Shown one piece after another: positions 32,084 through 41,174 of a DNA stretch of 64,000 nucleotides (position 1 is its first letter; every line of letters begins with the position of its first letter). Source of the stretch: Mycolicibacterium holsaticum DSM 44478 = JCM 12374 (GTDB taxonomy: Bacteria > Actinomycetota > Actinomycetes > Mycobacteriales > Mycobacteriaceae); contig NZ_CP080998.1 in NCBI RefSeq assembly GCF_019645835.1, positions 1,922,001-1,986,000 on the forward strand, read 5' to 3'. A program made the translations under genes and the position numbers. The notes below the pieces were generated by a model. It did not search any database. It worked only from the letters and a program-made list of their open reading frames with translations, and was not told where the DNA came from.

Positions 32084-32433
32084 CAACAGCAGGCCTGCGA
32101 ATCGGCCGCCGGACAGCAGGCCGGGTCGACGGTCAGCACCAGCCCGACCAGGTCGTCGAGCGCACGGGCGATCCGCGCGTCGGCGAGCTCGTAGCGGCTG
32201 CGCCGGCCCTCCGGCTGCGCGACGACCAGGCCGCAGCCGCGCAAACATGCCAGGTGGTTGGACACGATCTGTCGCGACACCCCGATCTTGTCGGCCAGCT
32301 CCGACGGGTAGCCGGGGCGGTCGCGCAGCATCAGCAGGATTTCGGCGCGCGTCGGGTCGGACAGCGCACAACCGAACCGGGACAACGCGTCACTCTGGGT
32401 GGCCGTCTGCATGCCGACGATAGTACAGCTCAT
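32083..32433 (-). CDS. CmtR-like ArsR/SmtB metal-sensing repressor
   Basis: A 116-aa winged-helix repressor very like M. tuberculosis CmtR, the Cd/Pb sensor. ALSDPTRAEILLML and the recognition helix SRQIVSNHLACLRGCG are present. Cys63 and Cys67 match the CmtR metal ligands C57 and C61, and the third ligand should be Cys106 or Cys107. An extra Cys pair ends the protein (C115, C116). The ATG at 32433 gives an N-terminal Cys3 like CmtR Cys4; ATG 32412 is the alternative. It is co-translated with the efflux gene and has a perfect operator over its start. Confidence 0.9.
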   Translation of the reverse strand: MSCTIVGMQTATQSDALSRFGCALSDPTRAEILLMLRDRPGYPSELADKIGVSRQIVSNHLACLRGCGLVVAQPEGRRSRYELADARIARALDDLVGLVLTVDPACCPAADSQACC

Positions 32434-32441
32434 GCTGTACT
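32422..32441. promoter_or_regulatory. Operator of the CmtR-like repressor
   Basis: A perfect inverted repeat agtacagc / gctgtact with a 4-base spacer, in the 19-bp gap between the enoyl-CoA hydratase stop and the repressor start. It covers the ATG at 32433. This suggests autoregulation, and either a leaderless transcript or use of the second ATG. Confidence 0.75.
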
Positions 32442-32452
32442 GATTTCACCGG

Positions 32453-33271
32453 TTAGAGGCGGCCGTCGACGCGCAGGTCGGGGTGCACCCAGTCCGGTGA
32501 CCGCCGCTCCTTGAACGCCCGGAACCCTTCGATGACCTCGGGCCCGGACAGGTTGGCCTGCATGCCGATGCGGTCGAACAAGCCGAGGTAGTTGTCGATG
32601 CTCGACTTGACCACGCCCCTGGCCGCCGGCGCGGTCCGGGCGCACTGCGCGAGCACCTCGCGGGCCCGCTCGGCCAGCTCGTCATGCGGAACCAGCCTGG
32701 CCACCATGCCCCAGTCCAGCGCCTCCTGCGCGCTCAGCGTACGGCCGGTGAACATCAGGTCACGGGTGCGAACGGGACCGATCAGCCGCGTCAGCATCTG
32801 GCTGTAGTACGTATCGGCGATACCGCGCAGCAGTTCGGGCACCCGAAACGTCGCCCGGTCGCTGACGACGGCCATGTCGCTGCACAGTGCGATCTGCAGC
32901 CCGCCGCCCTGACACAACCCGTTGACCGCCGAGACCACCGGCTTGACCGACTGGCGCAGCGTCTCGAACGGGGTGACGTCCATGCCCAGCGCCGTGCCGA
33001 ACGTCAGCCAGTTGTCGGTGCCGTCGCCGCCGCCCATGTCGCCACCCGGGGCGAAGACGTCGCCCGTGCCAGTGATGAGCAGGCCCGCCAGGTCGGGGTC
33101 GGCGTCGACGTGGCGCACCGCGTGGCGGATACCGAAGTACATCGCCGGCGTCATCGCGTTGCGGGCCTCCGGCCGGTCCAGTGTGCAGACCCCGAACGCG
33201 CCCTCGCGGGTGAAGCGCAGATACGGCGTGCCCAGCCAGTCGCCGTCGGGGGGACGCGGGGTGTCAGTCAT
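32453..33271 (-). CDS. Enoyl-CoA hydratase/isomerase family protein
   Basis: Crotonase-fold protein, 272 aa from ATG 33271 (MTDTPRPPDGDW). The oxyanion-hole segment DVFAPGGDMGGGDG and the second-loop GLCQGGGLQIALCSDM are visible. The two usual catalytic Glu positions are not both obvious, so its reaction (hydration, isomerisation or hydrolysis) is open. The start overlaps the stop of the ribokinase gene by ATGA, an unexpected partnership. Confidence 0.88.
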   Translation of the reverse strand: MTDTPRPPDGDWLGTPYLRFTREGAFGVCTLDRPEARNAMTPAMYFGIRHAVRHVDADPDLAGLLITGTGDVFAPGGDMGGGDGTDNWLTFGTALGMDVTPFETLRQSVKPVVSAVNGLCQGGGLQIALCSDMAVVSDRATFRVPELLRGIADTYYSQMLTRLIGPVRTRDLMFTGRTLSAQEALDWGMVARLVPHDELAERAREVLAQCARTAPAARGVVKSSIDNYLGLFDRIGMQANLSGPEVIEGFRAFKERRSPDWVHPDLRVDGRL

Positions 33272-34146
33272 AACTGCCGTTCTGCCTTTCGGTTGGTTAT
33301 TGCATCGTCGATTGCCTCTGCGTAGGGCGCGCAGTCGCCTGCCCCTGGCACCAGCGTGGACAGCGCGGCGGCCGCGCATGCGCGCCGCATGGCGTCCTCG
33401 TGTCCGGTCAGCCACCCGGCGGCCAGCACACCGGCGAAGACGTCACCGGCGCCGGTGGTGTCGACTGCCTCGACGGCCGGTGTGGGCACGTCGAACCGCT
33501 CGTCGTCGCCCAGGTAGCTGACGCCGCGGGCACCGCGGGTGATCACCAGATGGGCGACCGGCCAGTGCCATTGGCCGGCCTCTGACTCGTTGATCACCAC
33601 GACGTCGGCCAACTCGGAAAGGGTGAGCAGATCGTGCGGTGGCGCGCCCGCCGGCGACGCGTTGACGATGACGACCGCGCCCGCCGCGCGGGCCACCCGC
33701 GCCGCGTCGACTGCGGTGCCGACCGGGATCTCCAACTGCATCAGCACCACGTCGCTGTCGGCGATCACCGCGCGCACGTCGGCGTCGTCGACGCGCAGAT
33801 GCGCGTTCGCGCCCGGCGCCACCACGATCGTGTTCTCGGCCGCGGAGTCGACCACGATCACCGCCGAACCGCTGGGCCCGGGCAGCGTCACCACACCGGC
33901 CAGCCCGACGTCGTTGCCGTCCAGATGGGCGCGTAGCTGCTCGGCCGCCGAATCGGTGCCCAGCGCCGCGACCAGCTGCACCGAGGCACCCGAGCGGGCG
34001 GCGGCCACCGCCTGGTTTCCGCCCTTGCCGCCGGGTGCGGTCGACATCGACGACGCGAGCACCGTCTGACCCGGCCGGGGCAGCGCATCCACCACGAAGG
34101 TGTGGTCGAGGTTGACACTGCCGACCACGCAGACCCGCGCCACCAT
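33268..34146 (-). CDS. rbsK: Ribokinase (PfkB family)
   Basis: Phosphorylates ribose, or a similar sugar, at O5; 292 aa from ATG 34146 (MVARVCVVGSVN). The PfkB signatures are GGKGGNQAVAAARSG near residue 38 and DTTGAGDVFAG near 245, the latter with the catalytic Asp. No sugar transporter lies nearby, so it may salvage ribose from nucleosides. It is divergent from proA with 74 bp between. Position agrees with rbsK near nadE in M. tuberculosis. Confidence 0.9.
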   Translation of the reverse strand: MVARVCVVGSVNLDHTFVVDALPRPGQTVLASSMSTAPGGKGGNQAVAAARSGASVQLVAALGTDSAAEQLRAHLDGNDVGLAGVVTLPGPSGSAVIVVDSAAENTIVVAPGANAHLRVDDADVRAVIADSDVVLMQLEIPVGTAVDAARVARAAGAVVIVNASPAGAPPHDLLTLSELADVVVINESEAGQWHWPVAHLVITRGARGVSYLGDDERFDVPTPAVEAVDTTGAGDVFAGVLAAGWLTGHEDAMRRACAAAALSTLVPGAGDCAPYAEAIDDAITNRKAERQL

Positions 34147-34220
34147 GACTGACAACGCTAGACCAGCCCGGCTACCCGACACGTGTCGAACGGCCCGGAC
34201 CCGTTCGATACGCTGGGGTA

Positions 34221-35468
34221 ATGAGTGTGCAGGCCCCGTCACTACCCGGTTTGCGCGAACACGTGCACGACGCCGCCCGCCGCGCCCGCGTCGCGGCCCG
34301 CGCGCTGGCCACCCTGAGCACCGAGACCAAGAACCGTGCGCTCAACACCGCCGCCGACCACGTGCTGATGCGCGTCGGCGAGGTCCTCGCGGCCAACGAA
34401 CAGGACTTGGCGGCCGCCAGGGCCGCGGGCACACCGGAAGCCATGCTCGACCGGCTCGCGCTGAACCCCAACCGGGTGGAAGGGATCGCCGACGGGCTGC
34501 GCCAGGTCGCCCGGCTGCCTGACCCGCTCGGCGAGGTGCTTCGGGGAAGCACGCTGCCCAACGGGCTGCAGCTGCGCCAGGTGCGGGTACCGCTGGGCGT
34601 GGTCGGCATCGTCTACGAGGGAAGGCCGAACGTCACCGTCGACGCGTTCGGGCTGACGTTGAAATCGGGTAACGCGGTGCTGCTGCGTGGCAGTTCGTCA
34701 GCGGCGCGCTCCAACGCCGCGCTGGTGCAGGCGTTGCGCGCGGCCTTGGCCACCGAACTGCTCGACGCCGACGCCGTGCAGTTGCTGCCCAGCGAGGACC
34801 GGGCCAGCGTCACCCACCTGATCCAGGCCCGCGGGCTGGTCGACGTCGTCATCCCGCGCGGCGGGGCCGGGCTCATCGACGCGGTGGTGCGCGACGCAAC
34901 GGTGCCGACGATCGAGACCGGAGTCGGCAATTGCCATGTCTACGTTGACAAGTCGGCAGACCTCGACGTCGCCGAACGGATCCTGCTGAACGCCAAGACC
35001 CGCAGGCCCAGCGTGTGCAACGCCGCCGAATCGGTGCTGATCGACGCCGCGATCGCCGAGCAGGCGGTGCCGCGGCTCACCAAGGCGCTTCGCGACGCGG
35101 GCGTGGCCGTGCACGAGGACCCGTCGGAGGACGAGCTGCGCGCCGAATTCCTCTCGATGGACATCGCGCTGACGGTGGTCGACGGCGTGGACGCCGCGAT
35201 CGCGCACATCAACGAGTTCGGCACCGGGCACACCGAGGCCATCGTGGCGACCGATCTTGCTGCGGCGCAACGTTTCACCAATCAGGTCGACGCCGCCGCG
35301 GTGATGGTGAACGCGTCGACGGCGTTCACCGACGGTGAGCAGTTCGGGTTCGGCGCCGAGATCGGCATCTCGACGCAGAAGCTGCATGCCCGCGGGCCGA
35401 TGGGGCTGCCCGAGCTGACGTCAACCAAGTGGATTGTGTGGGGAGACGGCCACACCCGCCCGGCCTAA
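34221..35468 (+). CDS. proA: Gamma-glutamyl phosphate reductase
   Basis: Second step of proline synthesis, reducing glutamyl-5-phosphate to the semialdehyde with NADPH. It has 415 aa, normal length. The aldehyde-dehydrogenase fold has catalytic Cys266 in [27 protein letters not shown] and [21 protein letters not shown] are signature segments. ATG 34221. It ends 14 bp before the MoxR gene, so transcripts probably continue. Confidence 0.97.
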   Translation: MSVQAPSLPGLREHVHDAARRARVAARALATLSTETKNRALNTAADHVLMRVGEVLAANEQDLAAARAAGTPEAMLDRLALNPNRVEGIADGLRQVARLPDPLGEVLRGSTLPNGLQLRQVRVPLGVVGIVYEGRPNVTVDAFGLTLKSGNAVLLRGSSSAARSNAALVQALRAALATELLDADAVQLLPSEDRASVTHLIQARGLVDVVIPRGGAGLIDAVVRDATVPTIETGVGNCHVYVDKSADLDVAERILLNAKTRRPSVCNAAESVLIDAAIAEQAVPRLTKALRDAGVAVHEDPSEDELRAEFLSMDIALTVVDGVDAAIAHINEFGTGHTEAIVATDLAAAQRFTNQVDAAAVMVNASTAFTDGEQFGFGAEIGISTQKLHARGPMGLPELTSTKWIVWGDGHTRPA

Positions 35469-35482
35469 TAGGAGCTACTACA

Positions 35483-36385
35483 TTGACTGTCCCCGCACGC
35501 CCGGCACCGCTGTTCGCCGACATCGACGACGTGGCGAACAAGCTGGCCGAAACCGGCTATCTGCCCGACACCGCAACGGCCACCGCGGTTTTCCTCGCCG
35601 ACCAGCTGGGCAAGCCGTTGTTGGTGGAAGGGCCCGCCGGGGTCGGTAAGACCGAGCTGGCCCGCGCGGTCGCGCAGGCCACCGGCTCGGGGCTGGTCCG
35701 GCTGCAGTGCTACGAGGGTGTCGACGAGGCGCGCGCGCTCTACGAGTGGAACCACGCCAAGCAGATCCTGCGCATCCAAGCCGGCAGTGCTGGACTTGCC
35801 GGCTCAGCCGGCGGTGGCGACTGGGATGCCACCCGCGACGACGTGTTCAGCGAGGAGTTCCTGCTGTCGCGTCCGCTGCTGACCGCGATCCGGCGCACCG
35901 AGCCGACCGTGCTGCTGATCGACGAAACCGACAAGGCCGACATCGAGATCGAGGGGCTGCTGCTCGAGGTGCTGTCGGACTTCGCGGTGACGGTTCCCGA
36001 GCTGGGCACGATCACCGCTGAACGCGCCCCGTTCGTGCTGCTGACCTCCAACGCCACCCGCGAGCTGTCCGAGGCGCTCAAGCGGCGCTGCCTGTTCCTG
36101 CACATCGACTTTCCCGACGCGGACCTGGAACGGCGCATTTTGCTGTCGCGGGTGCCCGAGCTGCCCGAGCATCTGGCCGCTGAGCTGGTCCGCATCATCG
36201 GGGTGCTGCGCGGGATGCAGCTCAAGAAGTCCCCGTCGGTGGCCGAGACCATCGACTGGGGCCGCACCGTGCTGGCCCTCGGGATGGACACGATCGACGA
36301 CGCGACGATCGCGGCCACGCTCGGCGTGGTGCTCAAACACCAGTCCGATCAGATCAAGGCCAGCGGCGAACTCCGCCTGAACTAG
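35483..36385 (+). CDS. MoxR-family AAA+ ATPase
   Basis: A chaperone-like ATPase of 300 aa (Rv2426c type). Walker A is VEGPAGVGKTEL near residue 50, Walker B is VLLIDETDKAD, and sensor 1 is LLTSNATRE. The start is TTG 35483, supported by the RBS aggag (35471-35475) and by matching family length; the open frame further upstream lies inside proA. It pairs with the VWA gene 9 bp on. MoxR/VWA pairs usually mature or insert metal into partner enzymes such as CO dehydrogenases; the client here is unknown. Confidence 0.93.
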   Translation: MTVPARPAPLFADIDDVANKLAETGYLPDTATATAVFLADQLGKPLLVEGPAGVGKTELARAVAQATGSGLVRLQCYEGVDEARALYEWNHAKQILRIQAGSAGLAGSAGGGDWDATRDDVFSEEFLLSRPLLTAIRRTEPTVLLIDETDKADIEIEGLLLEVLSDFAVTVPELGTITAERAPFVLLTSNATRELSEALKRRCLFLHIDFPDADLERRILLSRVPELPEHLAAELVRIIGVLRGMQLKKSPSVAETIDWGRTVLALGMDTIDDATIAATLGVVLKHQSDQIKASGELRLN

Positions 36386-36394
36386 GAGCCCACG

Positions 36395-37840
36395 ATGGCC
36401 GTCCGCCGCACCCGTCCGCCACAGCCGTTGGCGCCGCACGGTATTCCCGGTCACCTGGTCGGGTTCGTCGAAGCGCTACGCAAACAAGGCATTTCGGTGG
36501 GCCCGTCGGAAACCGTCGATGCCGGCCGGGTGATTTCGGTGCTCGGCCTCGGCAACCGGGAGGCGCTGCGCGAGGGCATCGCCTGCGCGGTGCTGCGCCG
36601 CCCCGATCACCGTGACACCTACGACGCGATGTTCGACCTGTGGTTCCCCGCCGCGCTGGGCGCCAGGACCGTCCTGCTCGACGACGACCAGCCGATCGGC
36701 GACACCGAAGGCTTGCCGCCCGAGGACGTCGAGGCGATGCGGGCCGCGCTGCTGGACCTGCTGGCCGACAACGAGGATTTGGCCAACCTCGACGAGCGGA
36801 TGGCCGCGATGATCGCCCAGATCGTCGAGGCCTACGGCCGCTACAACTCCAGCCGCGGCCCGTCGTATTCGTCGTATCAGGCGCTCAAGGCGATGAACCT
36901 CGACGACCTCGAGGGCCGGCTGCTCGCCGGGTTGCTGGCGCCCTACGGGGACGAGCCCACACCGACGCAGGAGCAGATCGCCAAAGCCATGGCCGCCCAA
37001 CGCATCACGCAGCTGCGCAAGATGGTGGAGGGTGAGACCAAACGTCGCACCGCCGAACAGCTCGGCCGCGACCACGTCCAGATGTACGGCGTGCCGCAGC
37101 TGGCCGAGAACGTCGAGTTCCTGCGCGCCTCCGGGGAGCAGCTGCGCCAGATGCGCCGGGTGGTCGCGCCGCTGGCGCGCACGTTGGCGACCCGGCTGGC
37201 CGCGCGTCGGCGCCGGTCGCGCGCGGGCCAGATCGACCTGCGCAAGACGCTGCGCAAGTCGATGTCCACCGGCGGGGTGCCGATCGACGTGGTGCTCAAG
37301 AAGCCGCACCCGGCCCGTCCGGAGCTGGTGGTGCTGTGCGACGTGTCGGGTTCGGTCGCCGGGTTCAGCCACTTCACGCTGCAGCTGGTGCACGCGCTGC
37401 GCCAGCAGTTCAGCAGGGTTCGCGTCTTTGCTTTCATCGACACCACCGACGAGGTGACCGAGTTGTTCGGCCCGGATGCCGACCTGGCCGTCGCGGTGCA
37501 GCGGATCACCCGCGAGGCCGGGGTGTACACCCGCGACGGGCACTCCGACTACGGCCACGCGTTCGTGTCGTTTCTCGACGGCTGGCCCAATGTGTTGTCG
37601 CCGCGCAGTTCGCTGCTGGTGCTCGGCGACGGCCGCAACAATTACCGGAACCCGGAAACCGAGCTGCTGGCGCACATGGTCAACTCCAGCAGGCATGCGC
37701 ACTGGCTCAACCCCGAGCCGCGGCATCTGTGGGGCAGCGGCGACTCGGCGGTGCCGCGCTACGAGGACGTCATCACCATGCACGAATGCCGCTCGGCCAA
37801 GCAGCTGGCGACGGTCATCGATGCGCTGCTGCCCGTGTAG
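36395..37840 (+). CDS. VWA-domain protein (CoxE-like)
   Basis: A 481-aa partner of the MoxR ATPase (Rv2425c type). The C-terminal von Willebrand A domain has a MIDAS motif, D316-V-S-G-S in LCDVSGSVAG, and the later GDGRNNYRNPE. The N-terminal 300 residues are helical and basic (ARRRRSRAGQIDLRKTLRKS). No signal peptide or membrane segment, so it is cytosolic. The pair is conserved between proA and nadD in mycobacteria. Confidence 0.92.
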   Translation: MAVRRTRPPQPLAPHGIPGHLVGFVEALRKQGISVGPSETVDAGRVISVLGLGNREALREGIACAVLRRPDHRDTYDAMFDLWFPAALGARTVLLDDDQPIGDTEGLPPEDVEAMRAALLDLLADNEDLANLDERMAAMIAQIVEAYGRYNSSRGPSYSSYQALKAMNLDDLEGRLLAGLLAPYGDEPTPTQEQIAKAMAAQRITQLRKMVEGETKRRTAEQLGRDHVQMYGVPQLAENVEFLRASGEQLRQMRRVVAPLARTLATRLAARRRRSRAGQIDLRKTLRKSMSTGGVPIDVVLKKPHPARPELVVLCDVSGSVAGFSHFTLQLVHALRQQFSRVRVFAFIDTTDEVTELFGPDADLAVAVQRITREAGVYTRDGHSDYGHAFVSFLDGWPNVLSPRSSLLVLGDGRNNYRNPETELLAHMVNSSRHAHWLNPEPRHLWGSGDSAVPRYEDVITMHECRSAKQLATVIDALLPV

Positions 37841-37930
37841 GTCCGGCGCGAACGTGGGTTACCCGCACACTGTCGCGGCCGGAACCGTGACACGCGCCCA
37901 CACTCGGCGCGAGAAGTAAGCTGGCTGCTC

Positions 37931-38572
37931 GTGACTTCCGGACGCAGGCTAGGGGTGATGGGTGGGACGTTCGATCCCATCCACAACGGCCACCTGGTCG
38001 CCGCCAGTGAGGTCGCCGACCTGTTCGGGCTCGACGAGGTGGTGTTCGTGCCCACCGGCCAGCCGTGGCAGAAGCATCACCGCGACGTCACCGCGGCCGA
38101 GGACCGCTACCTGATGACCGTGATCGCCACCGCGTCCAATCCCCGGTTCACGGTCAGCCGCGTCGACATCGACCGCGGCGGGCCGACCTACACCAAGGAC
38201 ACGCTCAACGACCTGCACGCCCTCAACCCCGACGCCGAGCTGTACTTCATCACCGGCGCCGACGCGCTGGCCTCCATCCTGTCGTGGCAGAACTGGGAGG
38301 AGATGTTCGCCATCGCGAAGTTCGTCGGCGTCAGCAGGCCCGGCTACGAGTTGGACGGTGAGCACGTCGCCGCCGCGGGCCGACGGTTGCCCGACGACGC
38401 GTTGACCCTCGTCGAGGTGCCCGCGCTGGCGATCTCCTCGACCGACTGCCGTCAGCGCGCCGAGGAGAACCGGCCGATCTGGTATCTGGTGCCCGACGGC
38501 GTGGTCCAGTACGTGGCGAAGCGAAAGCTCTACGCCGCCCCATCATTAGCGACCCAGGGAAAGCAGCGATGA
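37931..38572 (+). CDS. nadD: Nicotinate-mononucleotide adenylyltransferase
   Basis: Makes nicotinate adenine dinucleotide, the substrate of NadE encoded 8 kb upstream. It has 213 aa from GTG 37931. The nucleotidyltransferase motif [12 protein letters not shown], with its HxGH-like element, is near residues 12-23. The C-terminal [10 protein letters not shown] matches the ISSTxIR motif. Its stop overlaps the rsfS start (ATGA, 38569-38572). Confidence 0.96.
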   Translation: MTSGRRLGVMGGTFDPIHNGHLVAASEVADLFGLDEVVFVPTGQPWQKHHRDVTAAEDRYLMTVIATASNPRFTVSRVDIDRGGPTYTKDTLNDLHALNPDAELYFITGADALASILSWQNWEEMFAIAKFVGVSRPGYELDGEHVAAAGRRLPDDALTLVEVPALAISSTDCRQRAEENRPIWYLVPDGVVQYVAKRKLYAAPSLATQGKQR

Positions 38573-38937
38573 GCGCCTCAGACGAAGCGATCCAGATGGC
38601 CACGGTGGCCGCGCGGGCGGCCGCCGCCAAGCTCGCCGACGACGTCGTGGTGATCGACGTGTCGGGGCAGCTGGTGATCACCGACTGTTTCGTCATCGCC
38701 TCGGCGTCCAACGAGCGCCAGGTCAACGCGATCGTCGACGAGGTCGAGGAGAAGATGCGCATCGCCGGGTACAAACCGGCGCGCCGCGAAGGGGCCCGCG
38801 AGGGACGCTGGACGCTGCTCGACTACGTCGACATCGTGGTGCACATCCAGCACCAGGACGAACGCAATTTCTATGCCCTGGACCGGCTTTGGCGGGACTG
38901 CCCGGAAGTACCGGTCGATCTGGACGGCCAGACATGA
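38569..38937 (+). CDS. rsfS: Ribosome silencing factor RsfS
   Basis: Binds ribosomal protein L14 and blocks subunit joining when nutrients are short; 122 aa (Rv2420c family, DUF143). Conserved segments are [40 protein letters not shown] and the terminal [12 protein letters not shown]. Overlaps both neighbours by 4 bp, giving the tight nadD-rsfS-gpgP unit. Confidence 0.96.
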   Translation: MSASDEAIQMATVAARAAAAKLADDVVVIDVSGQLVITDCFVIASASNERQVNAIVDEVEEKMRIAGYKPARREGAREGRWTLLDYVDIVVHIQHQDERNFYALDRLWRDCPEVPVDLDGQT

Positions 38938-39602
38938 GGATCCGCCGCCTGGTCATGCTGCGACACGGGCAGACCGAGTACAACGCGGGCAGCCGGATGC
39001 AGGGGCAGCTTGACACCGACCTGTCGGAGTTGGGCCGCGAACAAGCCGTCGCGGCCGCCGACGTGCTGGCCAAGCGCCAGCCGCTGGTCATCGTGTCCTC
39101 CGATCTGCGGCGCGCCCTGGACACCGCGGTAACTCTGGGCGACCGTGCCGGAATGCCGGTGCTGGTCGATGCCCGGTTGCGGGAGACGCACCTCGGCGAC
39201 TGGCAGGGGATGACGCACCTCGAGGTCGACGACGCCGCGCCCGGCGCGCGGCTGGCCTGGCGCGAGGACGCCCGCTGGGCCCCGCACGGCGGTGAGAGCC
39301 GGGTCGACGTCGCCGCGCGTGCCATGCCGTTGGTGACCGAATTGGTCGCCGGGCAGGCTGAGTGGGGGCTGGATTCACCCGAGCGGCCGGTGGTGCTGGT
39401 GGCCCACGGCGGGCTGATCGCGGCGCTGACGGCGGCGCTGCTGGGGCTGCCGGTGGACAACTGGCCGATCCTGGGCGGGATGGGTAACGCCAGCTGGGTG
39501 CAGCTGTCCGGGCACAGCGACCTCGACGCGCGTGCCGAGGACATCCGCTGGCGCCTCGATGTGTGGAACGCCTCGGCACAGGTTGCCAACGATGTCTTGT
39601 GA
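38934..39602 (+). CDS. gpgP: Glucosyl-3-phosphoglycerate phosphatase
   Basis: Histidine phosphatase that dephosphorylates glucosyl-3-phosphoglycerate to glucosylglycerate, the starter of methylglucose lipopolysaccharides. It has 222 aa. The known catalytic set is present: Arg10 and His11 (LRHGQTEYN), Arg60, Glu84 (LRETHLGDW) and His158 (VAHGGLI). The start is the ATG in the 4-bp overlap with rsfS; upstream in-frame codons lie inside that gene. The next gene overlaps its end by 11 bp. Confidence 0.93.
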   Translation: MRIRRLVMLRHGQTEYNAGSRMQGQLDTDLSELGREQAVAAADVLAKRQPLVIVSSDLRRALDTAVTLGDRAGMPVLVDARLRETHLGDWQGMTHLEVDDAAPGARLAWREDARWAPHGGESRVDVAARAMPLVTELVAGQAEWGLDSPERPVVLVAHGGLIAALTAALLGLPVDNWPILGGMGNASWVQLSGHSDLDARAEDIRWRLDVWNASAQVANDVL

Positions 39603-40323
39603 TACACCGCTCCGCCCCACCCTGCTCGTCTTCTGCGACTCGCTGTCGTATTACGGGCCGGCCGGGGGACTACCCTCAGACGACGCCAGGATCTGGCCTA
39701 ACATCGTTGCGCGCCAGCTGAATTGGGATGTCGAGCTGATCGGGCGGATCGGCTGGACCTGTCGCGACGTGTGGTGGGCGGCCACCCAGGATCCGCGGGC
39801 GTGGGCGGCGTTGCCGCGCGCGGGGGCGGTGATCTTCGCGACCGGCGGCATGGACTCGCTGCCGTCTCCGCTGCCGACCGCGCTGCGCGAGCTGATCCGC
39901 TACGTGCGTCCGCCGTGGCTACGACGGTGGGTGCGCGACGGCTACGGGTGGCTGCAGCCGCGGCTCTCGCCGGTGTCGCGTCCGGCGCTGCCCGGGCGGC
40001 TCTCGGCTGAGTACCTCGAAATGACCCGCGGCGCCATCGATTTCAACCGCCCGGGCATTCCCGTGGTGGCGTGTCTGCCGTCGGTGCACATCGCCGAGAC
40101 CTACGGCAAGGCGCACTCCGGCCGCGAACAGACGGTGCGGGCGATCACCGAATGGGCCGGGCAGCACGACGTCCCGCTTGTCGACCTCAAGGCGGCTGTC
40201 GGCGAATACGTGATGGCCGGCCAGGGCAACCCCGACGGCATTCACTGGAACTTCGAGGGCCATCAGGCCGTTGCCGAACTGATGGTCAAGGCACTGGTGG
40301 AGGCGGGCGTCTCGTGTCCGTAG
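39592..40323 (+). CDS. octT: Diglucosylglycerate octanoyltransferase
   Basis: SGNH-hydrolase-fold acyltransferase that adds octanoate to diglucosylglycerate in methylglucose lipopolysaccharide synthesis (Rv2418c, OctT). It has 243 aa from ATG 39592 ([14 protein letters not shown]). Nucleophile Ser17 is in [10 protein letters not shown]; the Asp-His pair is in [12 protein letters not shown] near residues 220-230. A basic stretch near 105-120 ([15 protein letters not shown]) could touch membrane or sugar. It overlaps gpgP by 11 bp and the DegV gene by 10 bp. Confidence 0.9.
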   Translation: MSCDTPLRPTLLVFCDSLSYYGPAGGLPSDDARIWPNIVARQLNWDVELIGRIGWTCRDVWWAATQDPRAWAALPRAGAVIFATGGMDSLPSPLPTALRELIRYVRPPWLRRWVRDGYGWLQPRLSPVSRPALPGRLSAEYLEMTRGAIDFNRPGIPVVACLPSVHIAETYGKAHSGREQTVRAITEWAGQHDVPLVDLKAAVGEYVMAGQGNPDGIHWNFEGHQAVAELMVKALVEAGVSCP

Positions 40324-41174
40324 TCGTGGTCACGGACTCGTCGTCGCGGCTGCACCCCGATGAGCTCAAACAGTGGCAGATCCGGCAGGTGCCGCTGCAC
40401 GTGCTGGTCGACGAGGTCGATCTGCGCGACGGCGTCGACGAGGTGCCCTACGACATCCACGAGCTGCCGCGCGCCACCACCGCCGGAGCCACGCCGGCCG
40501 AGCTCGCCGAGGCTTATCGGCACGCGCTGCACGACAGCGGCGGCGACGGCGTTGTGGCCGTGCATCTTTCGGCCGCGCTGTCCAGCTCGTACAGCGCGGC
40601 GGTGCAGGCCGCCCGGGAGTTCGGCCCTGCGGTACGGGTGGTCAACTCGCGATCGGTCGCGATGGGGGTGGGCTTCGTCGCGTTGAGCGCCGCCCGCGCC
40701 GCGGCGTCAGGTGCGGACCTCGACACGGTGGAAGGCGTCGCCCGGTCTGCCGTCGACCGCGGCCGGGTGTTCGTCGTCGTGCATCGCCTCGACAACCTGC
40801 GGCGCAGCGGACGCATCCGGACCGCGGCGTCGTGGCTGGGCACCGCGCTGGCGGTCAAGCCGCTGCTGTGCCTGGACGTCGACGGACGGTTGGTGCTCGA
40901 TCAGCGCATCCGCACGGTCGGCAAGGCCCACGCGGCGATGGTGGATCGGGTGGTGGACGTCGTCGGCGACCATCAAGCCGCGGTCGCGGTGCACCACGTC
41001 GACAACCATGACGGCGCCGACGCGATCGGCGCGGAGTTGACCACGCGGCTGCCGCAGATCGGGTCGCTCACGGTGTCGGACATGGGGCCGGTGTTGTCGG
41101 TGCACGTCGGCGCCGGGGCCGTGGGCGTCGTCGTGCAGATCACCGATCCCGCTACACCGCCGCACGACCGGTGA
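40314..41174 (+). CDS. DegV-family fatty-acid-binding protein
   Basis: DegV proteins bind fatty acids; in firmicutes the homolog FakB presents them to a kinase. It has 286 aa from GTG 40314 ([15 protein letters not shown]). VTDSSS near residue 6, [12 protein letters not shown] and [14 protein letters not shown] are the usual lipid-head contacts. It follows octT with a 10-bp overlap, so a role in handling the octanoyl or other acyl group is possible. Last gene of the conserved block; its end overlaps the convergent oxidoreductase by 23 bp. Confidence 0.92.
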   Translation: MSVVVVTDSSSRLHPDELKQWQIRQVPLHVLVDEVDLRDGVDEVPYDIHELPRATTAGATPAELAEAYRHALHDSGGDGVVAVHLSAALSSSYSAAVQAAREFGPAVRVVNSRSVAMGVGFVALSAARAAASGADLDTVEGVARSAVDRGRVFVVVHRLDNLRRSGRIRTAASWLGTALAVKPLLCLDVDGRLVLDQRIRTVGKAHAAMVDRVVDVVGDHQAAVAVHHVDNHDGADAIGAELTTRLPQIGSLTVSDMGPVLSVHVGAGAVGVVVQITDPATPPHDR

